A DNA stretch of 60,000 nt from Apostichopus japonicus (GCF_037975245.1 NC_092567.1:18980876-19040875), one strand, 5' to 3'. Counted from the stretch's first letter, positions 13,280-22,100 are shown. Program-made: numbers and translations. Notes: generated by a model not told the origin, from the sequence alone.

Positions 13280-16200
13280 TTATCAGGACCAATTGAAACT
13301 TATCAGGATATTGCTTACTTATTAAATTTAAACTTGCATGGTTCATGAACATCACTTATCTTAAAGGATACAACAACATAAAACAGCTACGTTTTGCACA
13401 AAACTATTTACACATTTGTCTAGTTGTGTGTGAAACACTATATCTCTGCTGTATAGTATTTAAACTTAAACACAACCGGTTCAGCTGTTCCTTAAGCTGT
13501 TAATAGTAGTCTAGAAAGAAAGACAGCTTTAATCAATACATGCATTTTATAATAGAAATTCTTTGAATAGAAGTAGTGAAGTTCAGCTCCCCTTACCTCA
13601 CCCCTCCCCCTCACCTTCTCTCCCCCGCACTCAATCTAGACAGACCCCAAGAATGTTGCCCTGTAACATCAAAGCTTGTTATATCATGTTTCATACCTTT
13701 TTTCATATTACCAAACACATATACTATTTTGTGCATGAACTATATTTACGCAGACTTTTTCCGCCATTGTATTGATTACCCCTTACTTTTCACATTTTTT
13801 CCTCCGTAAACTTTGTTTCTCTCAGAAACCTTTTCCAACTCTGCTGGAGAACCTAAGAATCTTGGAGGAAAGAGATAATTTTGTGCAACTTTTTTGAATA
13901 TTTCAGTGTGTTGAACTTTTTCAACAAATTCGTGCAATTTGAGTTTAATTCTGCAAATTACCTCCTTTTTTTTTTTTACTGAATTTTACCATCTGGAAAG
14001 GTTGGATACTGTGAACTTTTTCTTCAAAAATTGGATTGACAGTTCAATAGCTTCAAGTTTTGGTTTATATTAGTTAATTTCTATGGTTTCATTGTGTTCA
14101 TCTTGTTGTTTTTTTCCCCCGCTACTACCAGTAATGACCATCCTGGTTATAGTCAACATTCAAATGACACCGATAGCTGGTAAGTGAAGTAAAGGAACCA
14201 GAGGGGGGCAGCAGTGCCTCTCTGAAAATAGTAAAACCAAAAATAAAAACAGCTTTATAGCTATAGGAGATATTGTTCAACCAACCATCTTCAATGCAAC
14301 ACTTTTATACCAAGTCCTGTGAGATAACAAGGTGTGTGTTTGTTATGGAGGATGAAGCAGAAGGCAACCGGGGGAGGGGTTTGAGGGTGGGGGTATGAGG
14401 GTGGGGGGTAAGAGGGTGGGGGGTAAGAGGGTGGGGGAGGGTTTTTGTCATCATTGGTAGTGTAATCGTGGGCAGGACTAATGTTGGTTTACTTTACCCT
14501 ATTCCTTAGTCTCTTATACTCAAAACCTCTAGAACTTAGAAATGGGTAGAAAAGAAATATAATGGTGTGTTCGTGCGATAAAAATTCCTCAGGTTGGTGA
14601 GGCATCAATTAGGTGGCAGGTATGGGGAGGGGGGGGGGGAGGGGAGGAGAAGTCAGGGTGGGAGAGGAGAGGCAGTTGACAACGGATTACAAAGGGATAA
14701 GACAATAGAAGATATTGTCTCTGTAGTCACTGTTCTTTAGCATCGTCATACCAAAACATTACTTACAAGCCAAATTCATGTCGCAAACAAATTAACTGGC
14801 AGCGTACTTCTGGAAGATTAAAACATATCAAAGTGGTCAGATGTTGAAGATGGTTGGTAAATATCATCTCCTTAGTTCTCTATGGTCGATGTTTTCCTCT
14901 CTTCTGATTACATGTGGCGTTGATTGCTTTGTCTGTTACCTCTCTGTTTAATATTCGTACATGGCTGCGGTGGAGCTGTGCATAATCATCCGTTTTGGTG
15001 GTGGCTTCTCTACTTCCTCCAGTCTGCGTATAAAACCAGGCCTCCCTTTATGTCGGTTTCTTTCGACCGACAAAACTAGTTTCTACTTTGGTGCAAGATT
15101 ATTAATTACACTTATTTGTAAAGCATCTATATGGGTTCGCATTAGTGGACGATTGGGTGTTATTAAATATTACTAAAAATGCCGTAGCTTGGCTTTTCAA
15201 GTTTCCAAAAATTATCCAATAGAAAATTTGAGAAAAAAAAAGAAACATAATAAAATACTTAAATAAAAAAAAATTGATCTGGATTGTTTGCAGGTAATTA
15301 AAACTCTCCTGCATCCATGTTGAATAAATATCAAATAATAGAGATAGTCTCTGCACACCAGCTGTGTCTATTGTGTTAGCTATGGAGAACAAAAGATAAG
15401 GTGTTATGTAGCCTGGCTGCAGCCCCCTCAGCATCCAAACTTTTGAAACAGTGCCTTGCTTTGAAAATACTTGAAAGCTGCTTCAGAAGTTGATATTTCA
15501 AAAAAAATCTTGATAATACTGGTGAAAATTTGTTGTGGAAGGTTCAACGAATGGCCAAACTAACCGACGATGTCTTAAATTGTAATCACCCCCCCTGATC
15601 CTGTTTAACTTGGAATTATTTATCGTGGTGTGATTCTTATGCAATATGTATATCTATGGTGTAGGGAATGCTTTTAACAAAATATTACCATTTCTGATTA
15701 TCTGTTGTGATATTTAGTCCATTTGTAGTTGTATTATGCAATGTGTTTTGATGTATTTTTATTTTATTGATTGCATTTTAATTTTAATTAACTCTTCTTT
15801 CATTGTCTAGTGGTAACGATAAAATTTTCTGGCTGATTATTAATTTGAGTTACAGAAATTGGTGATTCTGATCTGAACCATTTTTGTCTTCTCAAAGTTT
15901 TAATTTTCTTTATTTGCTTTTTAATCCAAGGATAGAAGGAATTCAGAGTGGGGACAAAATAGCAAAATTTGTGGTTTTCCAGGCTATGCACTCCTTAATT
16001 TCTTCCTTCCTCTCTCTCCCACTCACCCTCCTCCCCCCCCCCCCCCCTTCAAAAAAAAATATGGTCTCATCATGAGTTCAAAGGAGTAATTTAACACTGC
16101 AACTGGAAACTACTTGAACAACTCAACTACCTGACATGACTTGAAAAGTTTCCAATGGGGAGAACGACATCCTCCTCCCAACCCTTCAACCGCCATCCCT

Positions 16201-19200
16201 TCCCCATGGATGAATGGATGATGACTTGTTTTGGTTAAGAAAACAAAGTGCTTCAGGGAAGATTGGGGGGTGGGGAGGGCTGCTAAGTTTTTACCATGGT
16301 TAACACAGGAATTCCTTTGAAATGGGGAGATGGGAGCTGCTTAGTTTTCAGTATGGTTTAATAAAAAGTCCCTTGAGTGGAGCGTGGGAGGGAAGAGGAA
16401 GAAGCAATACCCCCCTCCCACGTCCCTTCATATTTGGTTGATACCAAGGGCGTAGGAACTGGGGGGGCGCCAGCTCCCCCAGTGCAAAATATGGAGGGGT
16501 GGCAGTATCATTCCGCCCCCCCGCTTCGCAAGTCAGAAAACCCCTTTTTCATCTCCAAATGAGAAAAAAATCTCATTTGGAGCACCAAATTGCATCTAAG
16601 GGTAGGTGAAAATGCAAAATTATTTACAAAATGGAGTGGTTGTTGAAGTGTGCTATATTGTACCAAATTGCATCTGAGGCCACCTGGAAATGCAAAAAAA
16701 TTCCAAAGGGGAGGGAGTCACCCCCTCCCCTTAGACCCCTCCCCCAGGCTGGCCATCAGTCTTCAACCCCCCCACTCAAAAGTACCTTCCTACTCCACTG
16801 GTTAATACTACTGCTTTGTCAGTCTTGTCCCTTAATGAAACGTTTATGGATAACAAAATATAGATAATAAAAATGTTTACTGGGTGAAACTGGTTAAACA
16901 GTCGTTAGTCGATCAAAATCTGAAAGATGTTAGAGATGAAACAATGCTCTCTCCAGAAACAGCTCCATACATACCTGAGAATTAGTCGATGCACATTGTT
17001 ATCGAGTCATGTGATTGACAAGTCCCTTCACGTTCCAGTTAGAGTTTTTGACTCTTTTGCTCATTTATACACGAGTCTCACTTTCGATGAGTGATGTGCT
17101 TGACCCTGTACTTGACTTAATTGTGGACGGATATCAAATTAGTAATCAATTAGTAATTTTGATATCTCTTAAATGTGGCAATATATTTGTTTTTTTGGTT
17201 GTGTTAGACACTGATGGTGTATAGACTATAGACCAGTCATCCTTCTTAGTGTTTCTCAGAGATGTATATTAAAACCGGTTGTGACTTTTTGACATTTTGC
17301 CCCAGATAGTTGTGAAAAAATTAGCAAAAGCAGTGCCTCCAGTCAATGACTGGTCATCTTGTCGGGGGAAGTCCGGGGGGTGGGGGCAGTGACTTGACCC
17401 GACCAGAAAATGATAAATGACCAGTTAGAACTCTACATTTAGATTATTAAACTTGCTAAATTTTGCCTTCAAGATTCTTTAATGGGAGATACAGTAGTTG
17501 TCACATAATAAAATTCAATTTTTTTATTCCATTTTTATTGTTTCTATTTTTAGAAGCTATGATTGAACTAGTTTGGTACTTGACACTCAGTTATATCGCA
17601 AAGTAGTATGATATTTTGAAATATTTATCGCACGGAGCACAACTACCATATGCATTGCACAATTTGTCACCACTCTACTCCTTTGATGCACCCTCCGGCA
17701 TGCATTTATGTAGTTCGACATATTTATATTAATATATTTAGATCTATTAATGTATTATCCTGCCTTCATTATTCTAGAAGACTACTTCATTCTATCTTAC
17801 AAATTGGTGCAATCGTCTGTATGCTAAAAGTTTATGAAAGTCATTTCCAATCGTAGTGGGGTGGGGGAGAAGATGGGGGTGGGGGACAGGTGAGTTTAAA
17901 CAATACTGCAATTTGAATTGGTTTATCTAGTCATGTAAAGTTAGGTGGTGTACCCATGATCGTTTCACCCAATTATATCCACGCCTTCTCTAGGACATAT
18001 CCATAGGAAAATTTGCATTTGAATTTTTTTTTTTAAGGATATTTGGGTTAAGACGTTTATTCTTTAGTTCATGGAAATTCAACCTTATGCAAGAGATATC
18101 CTTACAATTAAGCCTATCTGTGATAATAAGGTGGCCGTGATAATTTAAGTAATGAATATTCGTAATATAATTTGTTCCAATCACATCCTTTCTTTAGTGG
18201 TACGAGTTTTGGGGAATATTCTACTAGAAACTTCTTTCAATCAAAAAAATTCAAAATAGCATTCTCAGAAAAACTTTATAAAGCGACAGTTGTGGTTTTA
18301 ATAATTTCATTTAATCGTATATATCTCTGTAATACTTTACCTTTCTATCGATGTATCTTAAAATTTGGCACCAGAGGGTAACATTATGTTAATAAATTTA
18401 TGCCCATTTAATTATTCTTTCGATTGGTAGCATATATTTTATTAGAATTTCCTCGCCTCTCTCCTCCATCTGTTAGGCCTGCCTCTCCCGAAGAAGAACA
18501 GAACGATTTTGAGTACGATGCCGAAGAGGAACAAGAAGATTTCGCCAGCAAGCCAGGTGTCCAAGTTAAAGCACTCTATGACTATGATGGGGTGGAGGAA
18601 GATGAACTCAGCTTCCATACAGGTATGTTGATGTCAGGCAAATTAGGGTCCGGTTGTGGGCTGGTGGAGGGGGCCGAGTGGGGTGGTGGAGGGGTTAGAG
18701 TGGGTCGTGCGTTGGTGGAGGGGTTAGAGTGTAAACCCATTCAATGTGATGGTTCTTTGGAAATGAACTTGACTTCCATACAGATATGTTGATGTCAGGC
18801 AAATTAGGGTCGGGTTGTGGGGTAGTGGAGGGGTAGAGTGGGGTGGTGGAGGGGGCAGAGCTGGTTGTGGGGTGGTGGAGGGGTTAGAGTGTAAACCCAT
18901 TCTCTGTGATAGCTCTTTGGAAATGAACTTGACTTCCATACAGGTATGTTGATGTGAAGCAAATGATGGTAGGGTTGTGGGGTGGTGTAGGGGTTAGAGT
19001 GGGTTGTGGGTTGGTGGAGGGATTAGAGTGTAAACCCATTGATGGCTCTTTGGAAATGAACTCGACTTTCATAACGGTATGTTGATGGCAGGCAAATTAG
19101 GGTCAGGTTGTGGAGTGGTGGAGGGGGCAAAGTGGGTTGTGGGGTAGTGGAGGGGTTAGAGTGGGTCGTGGGTTGGTGGAGGGGTTAGAGTTTAAACCCA

Positions 19201-20164
19201 TTCTCTGTGATGGCTCTTTGGAAATGAACTTGACTTCCATACAGGTATGTTGATGTGAAGCAAATGATGGAAGGTTGTGGGGTGTTGGAGTGGTTAGGGT
19301 GGTTGTGGAGTGGTGTAGGGGAAGAGTGGGTTGTGGAGTGGTGTAAGGGAAGAGTTGGTTGTGGAGTGGTGTAGGGGTTTACTTAGATATGGTAGTGGAA
19401 GATGACGTCAGATTCCATACAGGTATGTCAGTATGGAGTAGCTAAGGGGTAGAGATGTTGGGTGGTGTAGGGTGTTAAAACCAAATGATTAACCATCTGC
19501 GTTTTATCCGATTGACAGCTTTGTTGTCAATTGGCAGGACAGGGGTGCGGTGATTGTTGTGATTGGATGCAGGAAGCTGAACTCACAATCCGCACAGTTA
19601 TATTAATGTGAAGCAAATGAATAAGAAACAATTGAGGGTAGGGTGGTGTGGGGGGGTCTTAGTTCGAAACCTGCTCAATATAGTGGAATCTTAGAAAATA
19701 TACTCAGCTTCCACAGAGTTATATCGGTATCAAGCAAGATATGAGTTGGGTTGAGGCTTTTTTTCACCCTGGAACCTCTCCCCACATGCCACCCCTCCCC
19801 TTCCCCACCCTCACCCATCACAGAGGAATTGAGACCAGTTTTGAGAGATGGTTGAAAGGCATTTCTTTAGACCTGTAACTACTTTAATATGACTTTTTGC
19901 AGTTTGTGAAAAGTATCAAATGGGAATAGGTGTTCGATCAGCGGTTACACAACACACAGAGGTAACATGGCTTCCTTATACACCATCAAAGATGTGGTTA
20001 TTGAGCATCACCGCCATCATAATTAACTCTCTCTCTCTCTCCTCAATCTGTTTCCAGGAGATATATTTGTGAAGTTGGAAGACGAAGATGAGCAAGGCTG
20101 GTGCAAGGGACGTGTCAATGACAAGGTTGGACTCTACCCGGCTAACTATGCCACGCCGATCTGA
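2735..20164 (+). CDS. PACSIN: PACSIN/syndapin (F-BAR + SH3), 3' part of gene, 10 exons in window
   Basis: Exons: 2735-2872, 3751-3977, 4475-4595, 6125-6276, 7513-7572, 9081-9113, 12550-12615, 14132-14179, 18477-18622, 20058-20164. Joined they give 1098 nt (365 residues plus stop) with no frame break. Seen: the first three exons encode about 162 residues of the F-BAR domain, including the family-typical stretch MAMNWPNFE at its end. A hydrophilic linker follows, then an acidic segment and an SH3 domain (ALYDYD, DELSF, GWCKGR, GLYPANY) ending six residues before TGA. Family knowledge: PACSINs bend membranes through F-BAR dimers and bind dynamin and N-WASP through SH3, acting in endocytosis and caveolae at the plasma membrane. 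The N-terminal F-BAR exons are missing and must lie left of the window. No NPF motif (the EHD-binding site of vertebrate PACSIN1/2) is seen in the linker. Which vertebrate paralogue it matches cannot be said; one pro-orthologue is likely. Confidence 0.95.
3751..3977 (+). CDS. PACSIN: PACSIN exon: F-BAR central helix
   Basis: 227 nt, starting in phase 0 after cctcgcag and ending in phase 2 at GTGAGA. It encodes [11 protein letters not shown] and continues through [10 protein letters not shown] and RLQFFKEAL to LDLSVND. The order and spacing match the long F-BAR helix of PACSINs. The last codon (AA|A, Lys) is split across the intron and completed at 4475. Confidence 0.95.
4475..4595 (+). CDS. 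PACSIN: PACSIN exon: end of F-BAR domain
   Basis: 121 nt, phase 2 to 0, acceptor gctcacag and donor GTAAAA. It encodes [12 protein letters not shown], then LKWWSANHG and MAMNWPNFE, which is the highly conserved C-terminal end of the PACSIN F-BAR module. The next coding exon (6125) begins with EYSEQ, where vertebrates have EWSAD. Confidence 0.96.
5411..5516. mobile_element. Foldback / MITE-like element, copy 1
   Basis: Left arm catgctctcaaagcactggt...gacagtac is the approximate inverse complement of the right arm gtactgacaatacgagtgctctgaagc. It shares arms with 5809-5921. No coding capacity. No clear target-site duplication could be assigned by eye. Confidence 0.65.
5809..5921. mobile_element. 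Foldback / MITE-like element, copy 2
   Basis: Left arm catgctttcaaagcactcgt with gacagtacgagcagtatgaa pairs with right arm ttcatactgtcggtacgagt and gctttgaagcatg. The terminal block AAAGCACTCGT/ACGAGTGCTTT is nearly perfect. The element is about 113 bp. Confidence 0.75.
5936..6050 (+). repeat. Duplicated intron end plus exon start (pseudo-acceptor)
   Basis: The segment from cacagtggtatt through gatgcag|GAATATTC...ACCAAAAAG is repeated at 6043-6160, ending in the real exon. The copy keeps the T-run, the gatgcag acceptor and 12 open codons ([12 protein letters not shown]). A 45-nt in-frame exon 6006-6050 with donor GTATTG is possible but the donor is weak. Continued reading hits a stop after about 24 more nucleotides. 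Confidence 0.8.
6125..6276 (+). CDS. PACSIN: PACSIN exon: start of linker
   Basis: 152 nt, phase 0 to 2, with a long polypyrimidine tract before gatgcag and a strong donor GTAAGT. It encodes [16 protein letters not shown], a Gly/Val-rich patch, then [15 protein letters not shown]. The KK-S-K start resembles the basic run after the F-BAR in other PACSINs. It ends with TC, so any following base gives Ser. A partial copy of its acceptor and first 36 nt lies at 6006-6041. Confidence 0.92.
6277..7512 (+). other. PACSIN intron
   Basis: AT-rich, with G-runs near 6330 and 6472. A tiny acceptor/donor pair near 7006-7013 would make an 8-nt exon that breaks the frame, so it is not called. No other feature seen. 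Confidence 0.6.
7513..7572 (+). CDS. PACSIN: PACSIN linker cassette exon A (20 codons)
   Basis: 60 nt, phase 2 to 2. Acceptor is a T-rich tract ending cattag, donor GTGAGA. It encodes a Ser/Trp-rich peptide, [19 protein letters not shown]. The GWDSS part recalls the W-D-S segment of vertebrate PACSIN linkers. Symmetric phase means it can be skipped without changing frame. Usage is inferred from splice signals and the open frame only. Confidence 0.8.
7573..9080 (+). other. PACSIN intron
   Basis: AT-rich, with A-runs, a G-run at 8159 and no clear repeat element. It includes one possible alternative terminal exon at 8468-8528, which would give a short C-terminus and a TAG stop. Confidence 0.5.
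9081..9113 (+). CDS. PACSIN: PACSIN linker microexon B (11 codons)
   Basis: 33 nt, phase 2 to 2, acceptor tttgtctgtttcag and donor GTAAGT. It encodes [10 protein letters not shown] plus a split Ile/Met codon. Both splice sites are near consensus and the frame is open, but the peptide has no family motif. It would be missed by most gene finders because of its size. Confidence 0.62.
9128..9373 (+). repeat. Dispersed repeat family R2, copy 1
   Basis: About 245 bp, alignable by eye over its whole length with 57874-58132 in the same orientation. Shared blocks: ccccatattcagta, tgtgtgattatct, aaatctgggaaactcatt, gtgttgcgctcatca, aattacaagcccacata. It is non-coding and lies just after PACSIN microexon B. 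Confidence 0.88.
9374..12549 (+). other. PACSIN intron, remainder
   Basis: No exon called. It holds a C-run (9637-9652), a 17-bp tandem repeat (10541-10640) and AT-rich unique sequence. A donor-like GTAAGT at 12445 has no usable acceptor upstream. Confidence 0.55.
10541..10640 (+). repeat. 17-bp tandem repeat TTTTCATAAAAAATATT
   Basis: About six consecutive near-identical copies, extremely AT-rich. Intronic. Confidence 0.9.
12550..12615 (+). CDS. PACSIN: PACSIN linker cassette exon C (22 codons)
   Basis: 66 nt, phase 2 to 2, acceptor after attttatccccacacgatag and donor GTAAGT. It encodes [21 protein letters not shown] second possible donor at 12609 would give 59 nt and break the frame, so the 12616 donor is preferred. 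Confidence 0.65.
12931..12969. repeat. (AT)n microsatellite, 3' tail of a SINE
   Basis: Pure AT repeat directly following, on the - strand, the tRNA-derived element at 12970-13085. Confidence 0.9.
12970..13085 (-). mobile_element. tRNA-derived SINE (minus strand)
   Basis: On the - strand an A-box-like TAGCCTAGTGG (13071-13061) and a perfect B-box GGTTCGAATCC (13028-13018) are spaced as in a tRNA gene, followed by a short non-tRNA body and an (AT)n tail. The tRNA part cannot fold as a full functional tRNA. Family knowledge: such internal RNA polymerase III promoters drive SINE transcription. The 5' edge is approximate. Confidence 0.8.
13195..13275. repeat. (AT)n/(GTAT)n microsatellite
   Basis: Alternating TA with TGTA interruptions upstream of the SINE. 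Open frames of Tyr/Ile here are repeat by-products. Confidence 0.9.
14132..14179 (+). CDS. PACSIN: PACSIN linker cassette exon D (16 codons)
   Basis: 48 nt, phase 2 to 2, preceded by a very strong polypyrimidine tract and ctaccag, followed by GTAAGT. It encodes [15 protein letters not shown] and a split Trp or Cys codon. Joining to 18477 gives TGG (Trp). The downstream intron is rich in G-runs (14370-14442), which often act as intronic splicing enhancers. Confidence 0.78.
14370..14442 (+). repeat. G-rich tandem repeat (GAGGGTGGGGGGTAA units)
   Basis: Three to four units of 15-19 bp with runs of three to six G. Potential G-quadruplex in RNA and DNA, 190 nt downstream of cassette exon D. Confidence 0.85.
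16440..16790. mobile_element. Degenerate mobile-element fragment with perfect 12-bp hairpin
   Basis: It has gggcgtaggaactgggggg, a G/C-run palindrome (ggggggcgccagctccccc), two diverged copies of caaattgcatct(a/g)agg...gaaatgcaaaa (near 16587 and 16664) and a perfect stem CTCCAAATGAGA / TCTCATTTGGAG at 16553-16564 and 16571-16582. The style is that of non-autonomous transposon remnants. Family not identified. Confidence 0.5.
18477..18622 (+). CDS. PACSIN: PACSIN exon: acidic segment and first half of SH3
   Basis: 146 nt, phase 2 to 1, acceptor cctccatctgttag, donor GTATGT. It encodes [20 protein letters not shown], then the SH3 start [20 protein letters not shown]. The acidic run before the SH3 is a PACSIN feature (DEDD in vertebrates). 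The last 25 nt and the donor are the founder unit of a degenerate tandem array in the following intron. Confidence 0.96.
18623..19760 (+). repeat. Tandem array of the preceding exon end plus donor site
   Basis: About seven degenerate units of 130-180 bp. Each starts with a relative of the exon end (aaatgaacttgacttccatacag), then (g/a)tatgttgatgt(c/g)aggcaaat, then a G-rich block (gttgtggggtggtggaggggttagagtg). Unit junctions lie near 18784, 18944, 19077, 19245, 19423, 19598 and 19719. CAG|GTATGT is intact at 18944, 19245 and 19423. It is changed to CAG|ATATGT at 18784 and ACG|GTATGT at 19077, and lost in the last two. Confidence 0.88.
20058..20164 (+). CDS. PACSIN: PACSIN last coding exon: second half of SH3 and stop
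   Basis: 107 nt, phase 1 to stop, acceptor aatctgtttccag. It encodes [18 protein letters not shown], then [12 protein letters not shown] and TGA at 20162-20164. GWCKGR and LYPANY are the core of the SH3 peptide-binding surface. The protein ends right after the domain, as in all PACSINs. Confidence 0.97.
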
Positions 20165-20760
20165 GGGCGCCAGACATCCTGGACATGTATGGAGATCACC
20201 AGCAGCAGCAGCAGCATCCCAGTTTGGACGTAGGGTCATTCCGGAAGAAAATCAATCGAAGAATTAAGCTACAGGGTTATCATTGTCGTCAGTGTTGAAT
20301 TAAAGAAAAGGAGAAGTAATATTACAGGAGGGCAGCTATCATCAAAAGCGTATCGTGAAATTCAGTCAGTGAACCAATTGATCGAGGTGAAAATTCGTAA
20401 ATCCAATCGCCGAGGTATATATCGTTATCATTGATAATATCGACGACGGAAGATTTCTCGATTGAAAACTGAAAGCGAGTTGATCAGCCACTAGTGGGAA
20501 TTAGTCAGGTTGCACTTCAGTATAAATGTCAGAAATGGCATCTTTACGGAAAACCTACAAATTTTCTTTCCTGGGGATTATTGGTAGTGAATGATAAAAG
20601 GCCTATTCTGCTCTGGCATTTCATTACTGGGTATTTATTTGAGTATCTCGCTTGTTGCATAATTAAATGATTTTATCTAATCTAGTCTAGTCTGTAATTA
20701 ATCCGGGATCTATAGTTATCCGGATCAGTCATTAGCCATTTTAATTTCCAGCCTTAAGGT
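20165..20760 (+). other. Probable PACSIN 3' UTR
   Basis: Sequence after the stop, rich in short CAG (cagcagcagcagcagc near 20199) and AT-rich further on. An ATTAAA near 20663 could be a cleavage signal; no canonical AATAAA is close. The true end is unknown and could lie beyond the minisatellite. Confidence 0.45.
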
Positions 20761-21121
20761 ACTGTGTACAATGTGTACTGTATACAGTGTGCACTGTATA
20801 CAGAGAGTACCATGTACAGTGTGTACCGTGTGTACCATGTACAGTTTAGTACCATGTGTACCATGTACAGTGCGTACCATGTACAGTGTACCATGTGTAC
20901 CATGTACAGTGTGTACCATGTACAGTGTATACCATGTACAGTGTACCGTGTGTACCATGTACAGTGAACGATGTGTACCATGTACAGTGTGTACCATGTA
21001 CCATGTACAGTGTGTACCATGTACAGTGTGTACCATGTACAGCGTGTACCATGTACAGCGTGTACCATGTACAGTGTGTACCATGTACAGTGTGTACCGT
21101 GTGTACCATGTACAGTGTACC
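20761..21121. repeat. Minisatellite of TGTACCATGTACAG units
   Basis: About 20 units of mostly 15 bp with 13- and 18-bp variants. TGTAC...GTACA makes each unit self-complementary. No stop codon occurs in several frames of either strand, which gives long spurious open frames. It lies within or just past the PACSIN 3' UTR. Confidence 0.93.
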
Positions 21122-21728
21122 TTTCTAGTACTCTTTTGATATCAGGTACAACCCTTTAGTTTGTCAGCTCATCCTTCCTAATTAGATTCAGCCATTAAGG
21201 CTGCCAAGTCCAATTCGTAGCTATCATGGTAGACCTTTCAACTATCAGATGTGTCCTGTTCTGTGTGATGTTACGTCCAACTGTACGATGCTGTTGGTGA
21301 CTTTGTCATGTGTAGGACTAACTGGATTGAAGTACAAGGAAGAAATTAACAATTTAATGTAAACCCATTTGTGAGGCACCGATTTGGAAACATCAGGTTT
21401 ACTCAACAGAATATGCTGTTCATCAATAATTTGACATATTTATGGGAGGGGGGGAGGAGATATTTGAGGGGCCTATACTCCCACCTGTGGCAATGCCACC
21501 TGTGGCAATGCCACTGCTGTGTGGACCCCAATGACATATCAATTCAAGATGACAATGTACTTAAAACTTATTGTTTGGTTTGTATGGAAATGTCATCTAT
21601 CCTTGAAACTTTTTTCCTTTCAAATTTCATGATTTTATTTAGCTCTTTGATTTCTTTTATTCATATTGATATGCAAGTTTGGTGAACCCTTGAAGTGTTG
21701 AGTGGATTATTGGACAGACTGTCTAAGG
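21122..21728. other. Intergenic or 3' UTR sequence
   Basis: Apparently unique AT-rich sequence with a short direct repeat ccacctgtggcaatg (21481-21512). No gene seen. Confidence 0.5.
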
Positions 21729-22092
21729 CAGGGGTGGGCAACCTTTTTGAATGAATGGGCCAGATATAAGGGGTGAAAAATTGACCGGGCCGCCGCACCT
21801 AACCAACGACCTGCTGTTTATTTCAAACCTTTGATTCCGAGGACTTTCTAGCAATAGGTGTGTGTACTTAATCTGTATTCACAAAAACATAATTTCAATA
21901 CAGTACAGTTGATAACTATGGGGATAGTAGGCCTACCTGACAGCAGTGCTGATAAATTCTAAGCAGCTAGCTCGTTTTTTGTGATGATGTAAAATAGGTT
22001 GAATTTTTTCTTTTTCTTGAGACATCTCACAGGCCACAAAAAATCCCAGGCGGGCCGCATGTGGCCCGCGGGCCGTAAGTTGCCCATCCCTG
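21729..22092. mobile_element. hAT-type non-autonomous DNA transposon (364 bp)
   Basis: Begins CAGGGGTGGGCAAC and ends GTTGCCCATCCCTG, a terminal inverted repeat with one mismatch, flanked by a perfect 8-bp direct duplication GTCTAAGG (21721-21728 and 22093-22100). Interior motifs gggccgcatgtggcccgcgg and the CAGGGGTGGGCAAC end are typical of hAT elements of the Charlie/MER type. No transposase frame is present. hAT transposases create 8-bp duplications, which fits. Confidence 0.95.
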
Positions 22093-22100
22093 GTCTAAGG

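Larger units (their letters stand above)
14180..18476 (+). other. Long PACSIN intron
   Basis: Contains G-run arrays (14370-14442, 14621-14660, 17855-17888), C-rich runs, a mobile-element-like block with a perfect hairpin (16440-16790) and AT-rich sequence. Several acceptor/donor pairs make open symmetric pseudo-exons (for example 15811-15861, 18198-18377), but one splice site is weak or the peptide looks random. None is called. Confidence 0.55.

Noticed and set aside
15811-15861. Possible 51-nt phase 2-2 exon of PACSIN
   Set aside because: Strong acceptor but weak donor (GTGATT), and a hydrophobic peptide unlike the other linker exons.
17857-17889. Possible 33-nt phase 2-2 exon ending at GACAG|GTGAGT
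   Set aside because: It is a G-run low-complexity sequence with a poor pyrimidine tract. The donor match is probably chance.
18198-18377. Possible 180-nt phase 2-2 exon of PACSIN
   Set aside because: The acceptor is fair and the frame is open, but the donor GTAACA is weak and the peptide is hydrophobic and AT-driven, unlike a linker.
20725-21139. Several overlapping 60-120 codon frames on both strands
   Set aside because: Caused by the stop-free TGTACCATGTACA minisatellite. Overlap on both strands and in several frames argues against coding.
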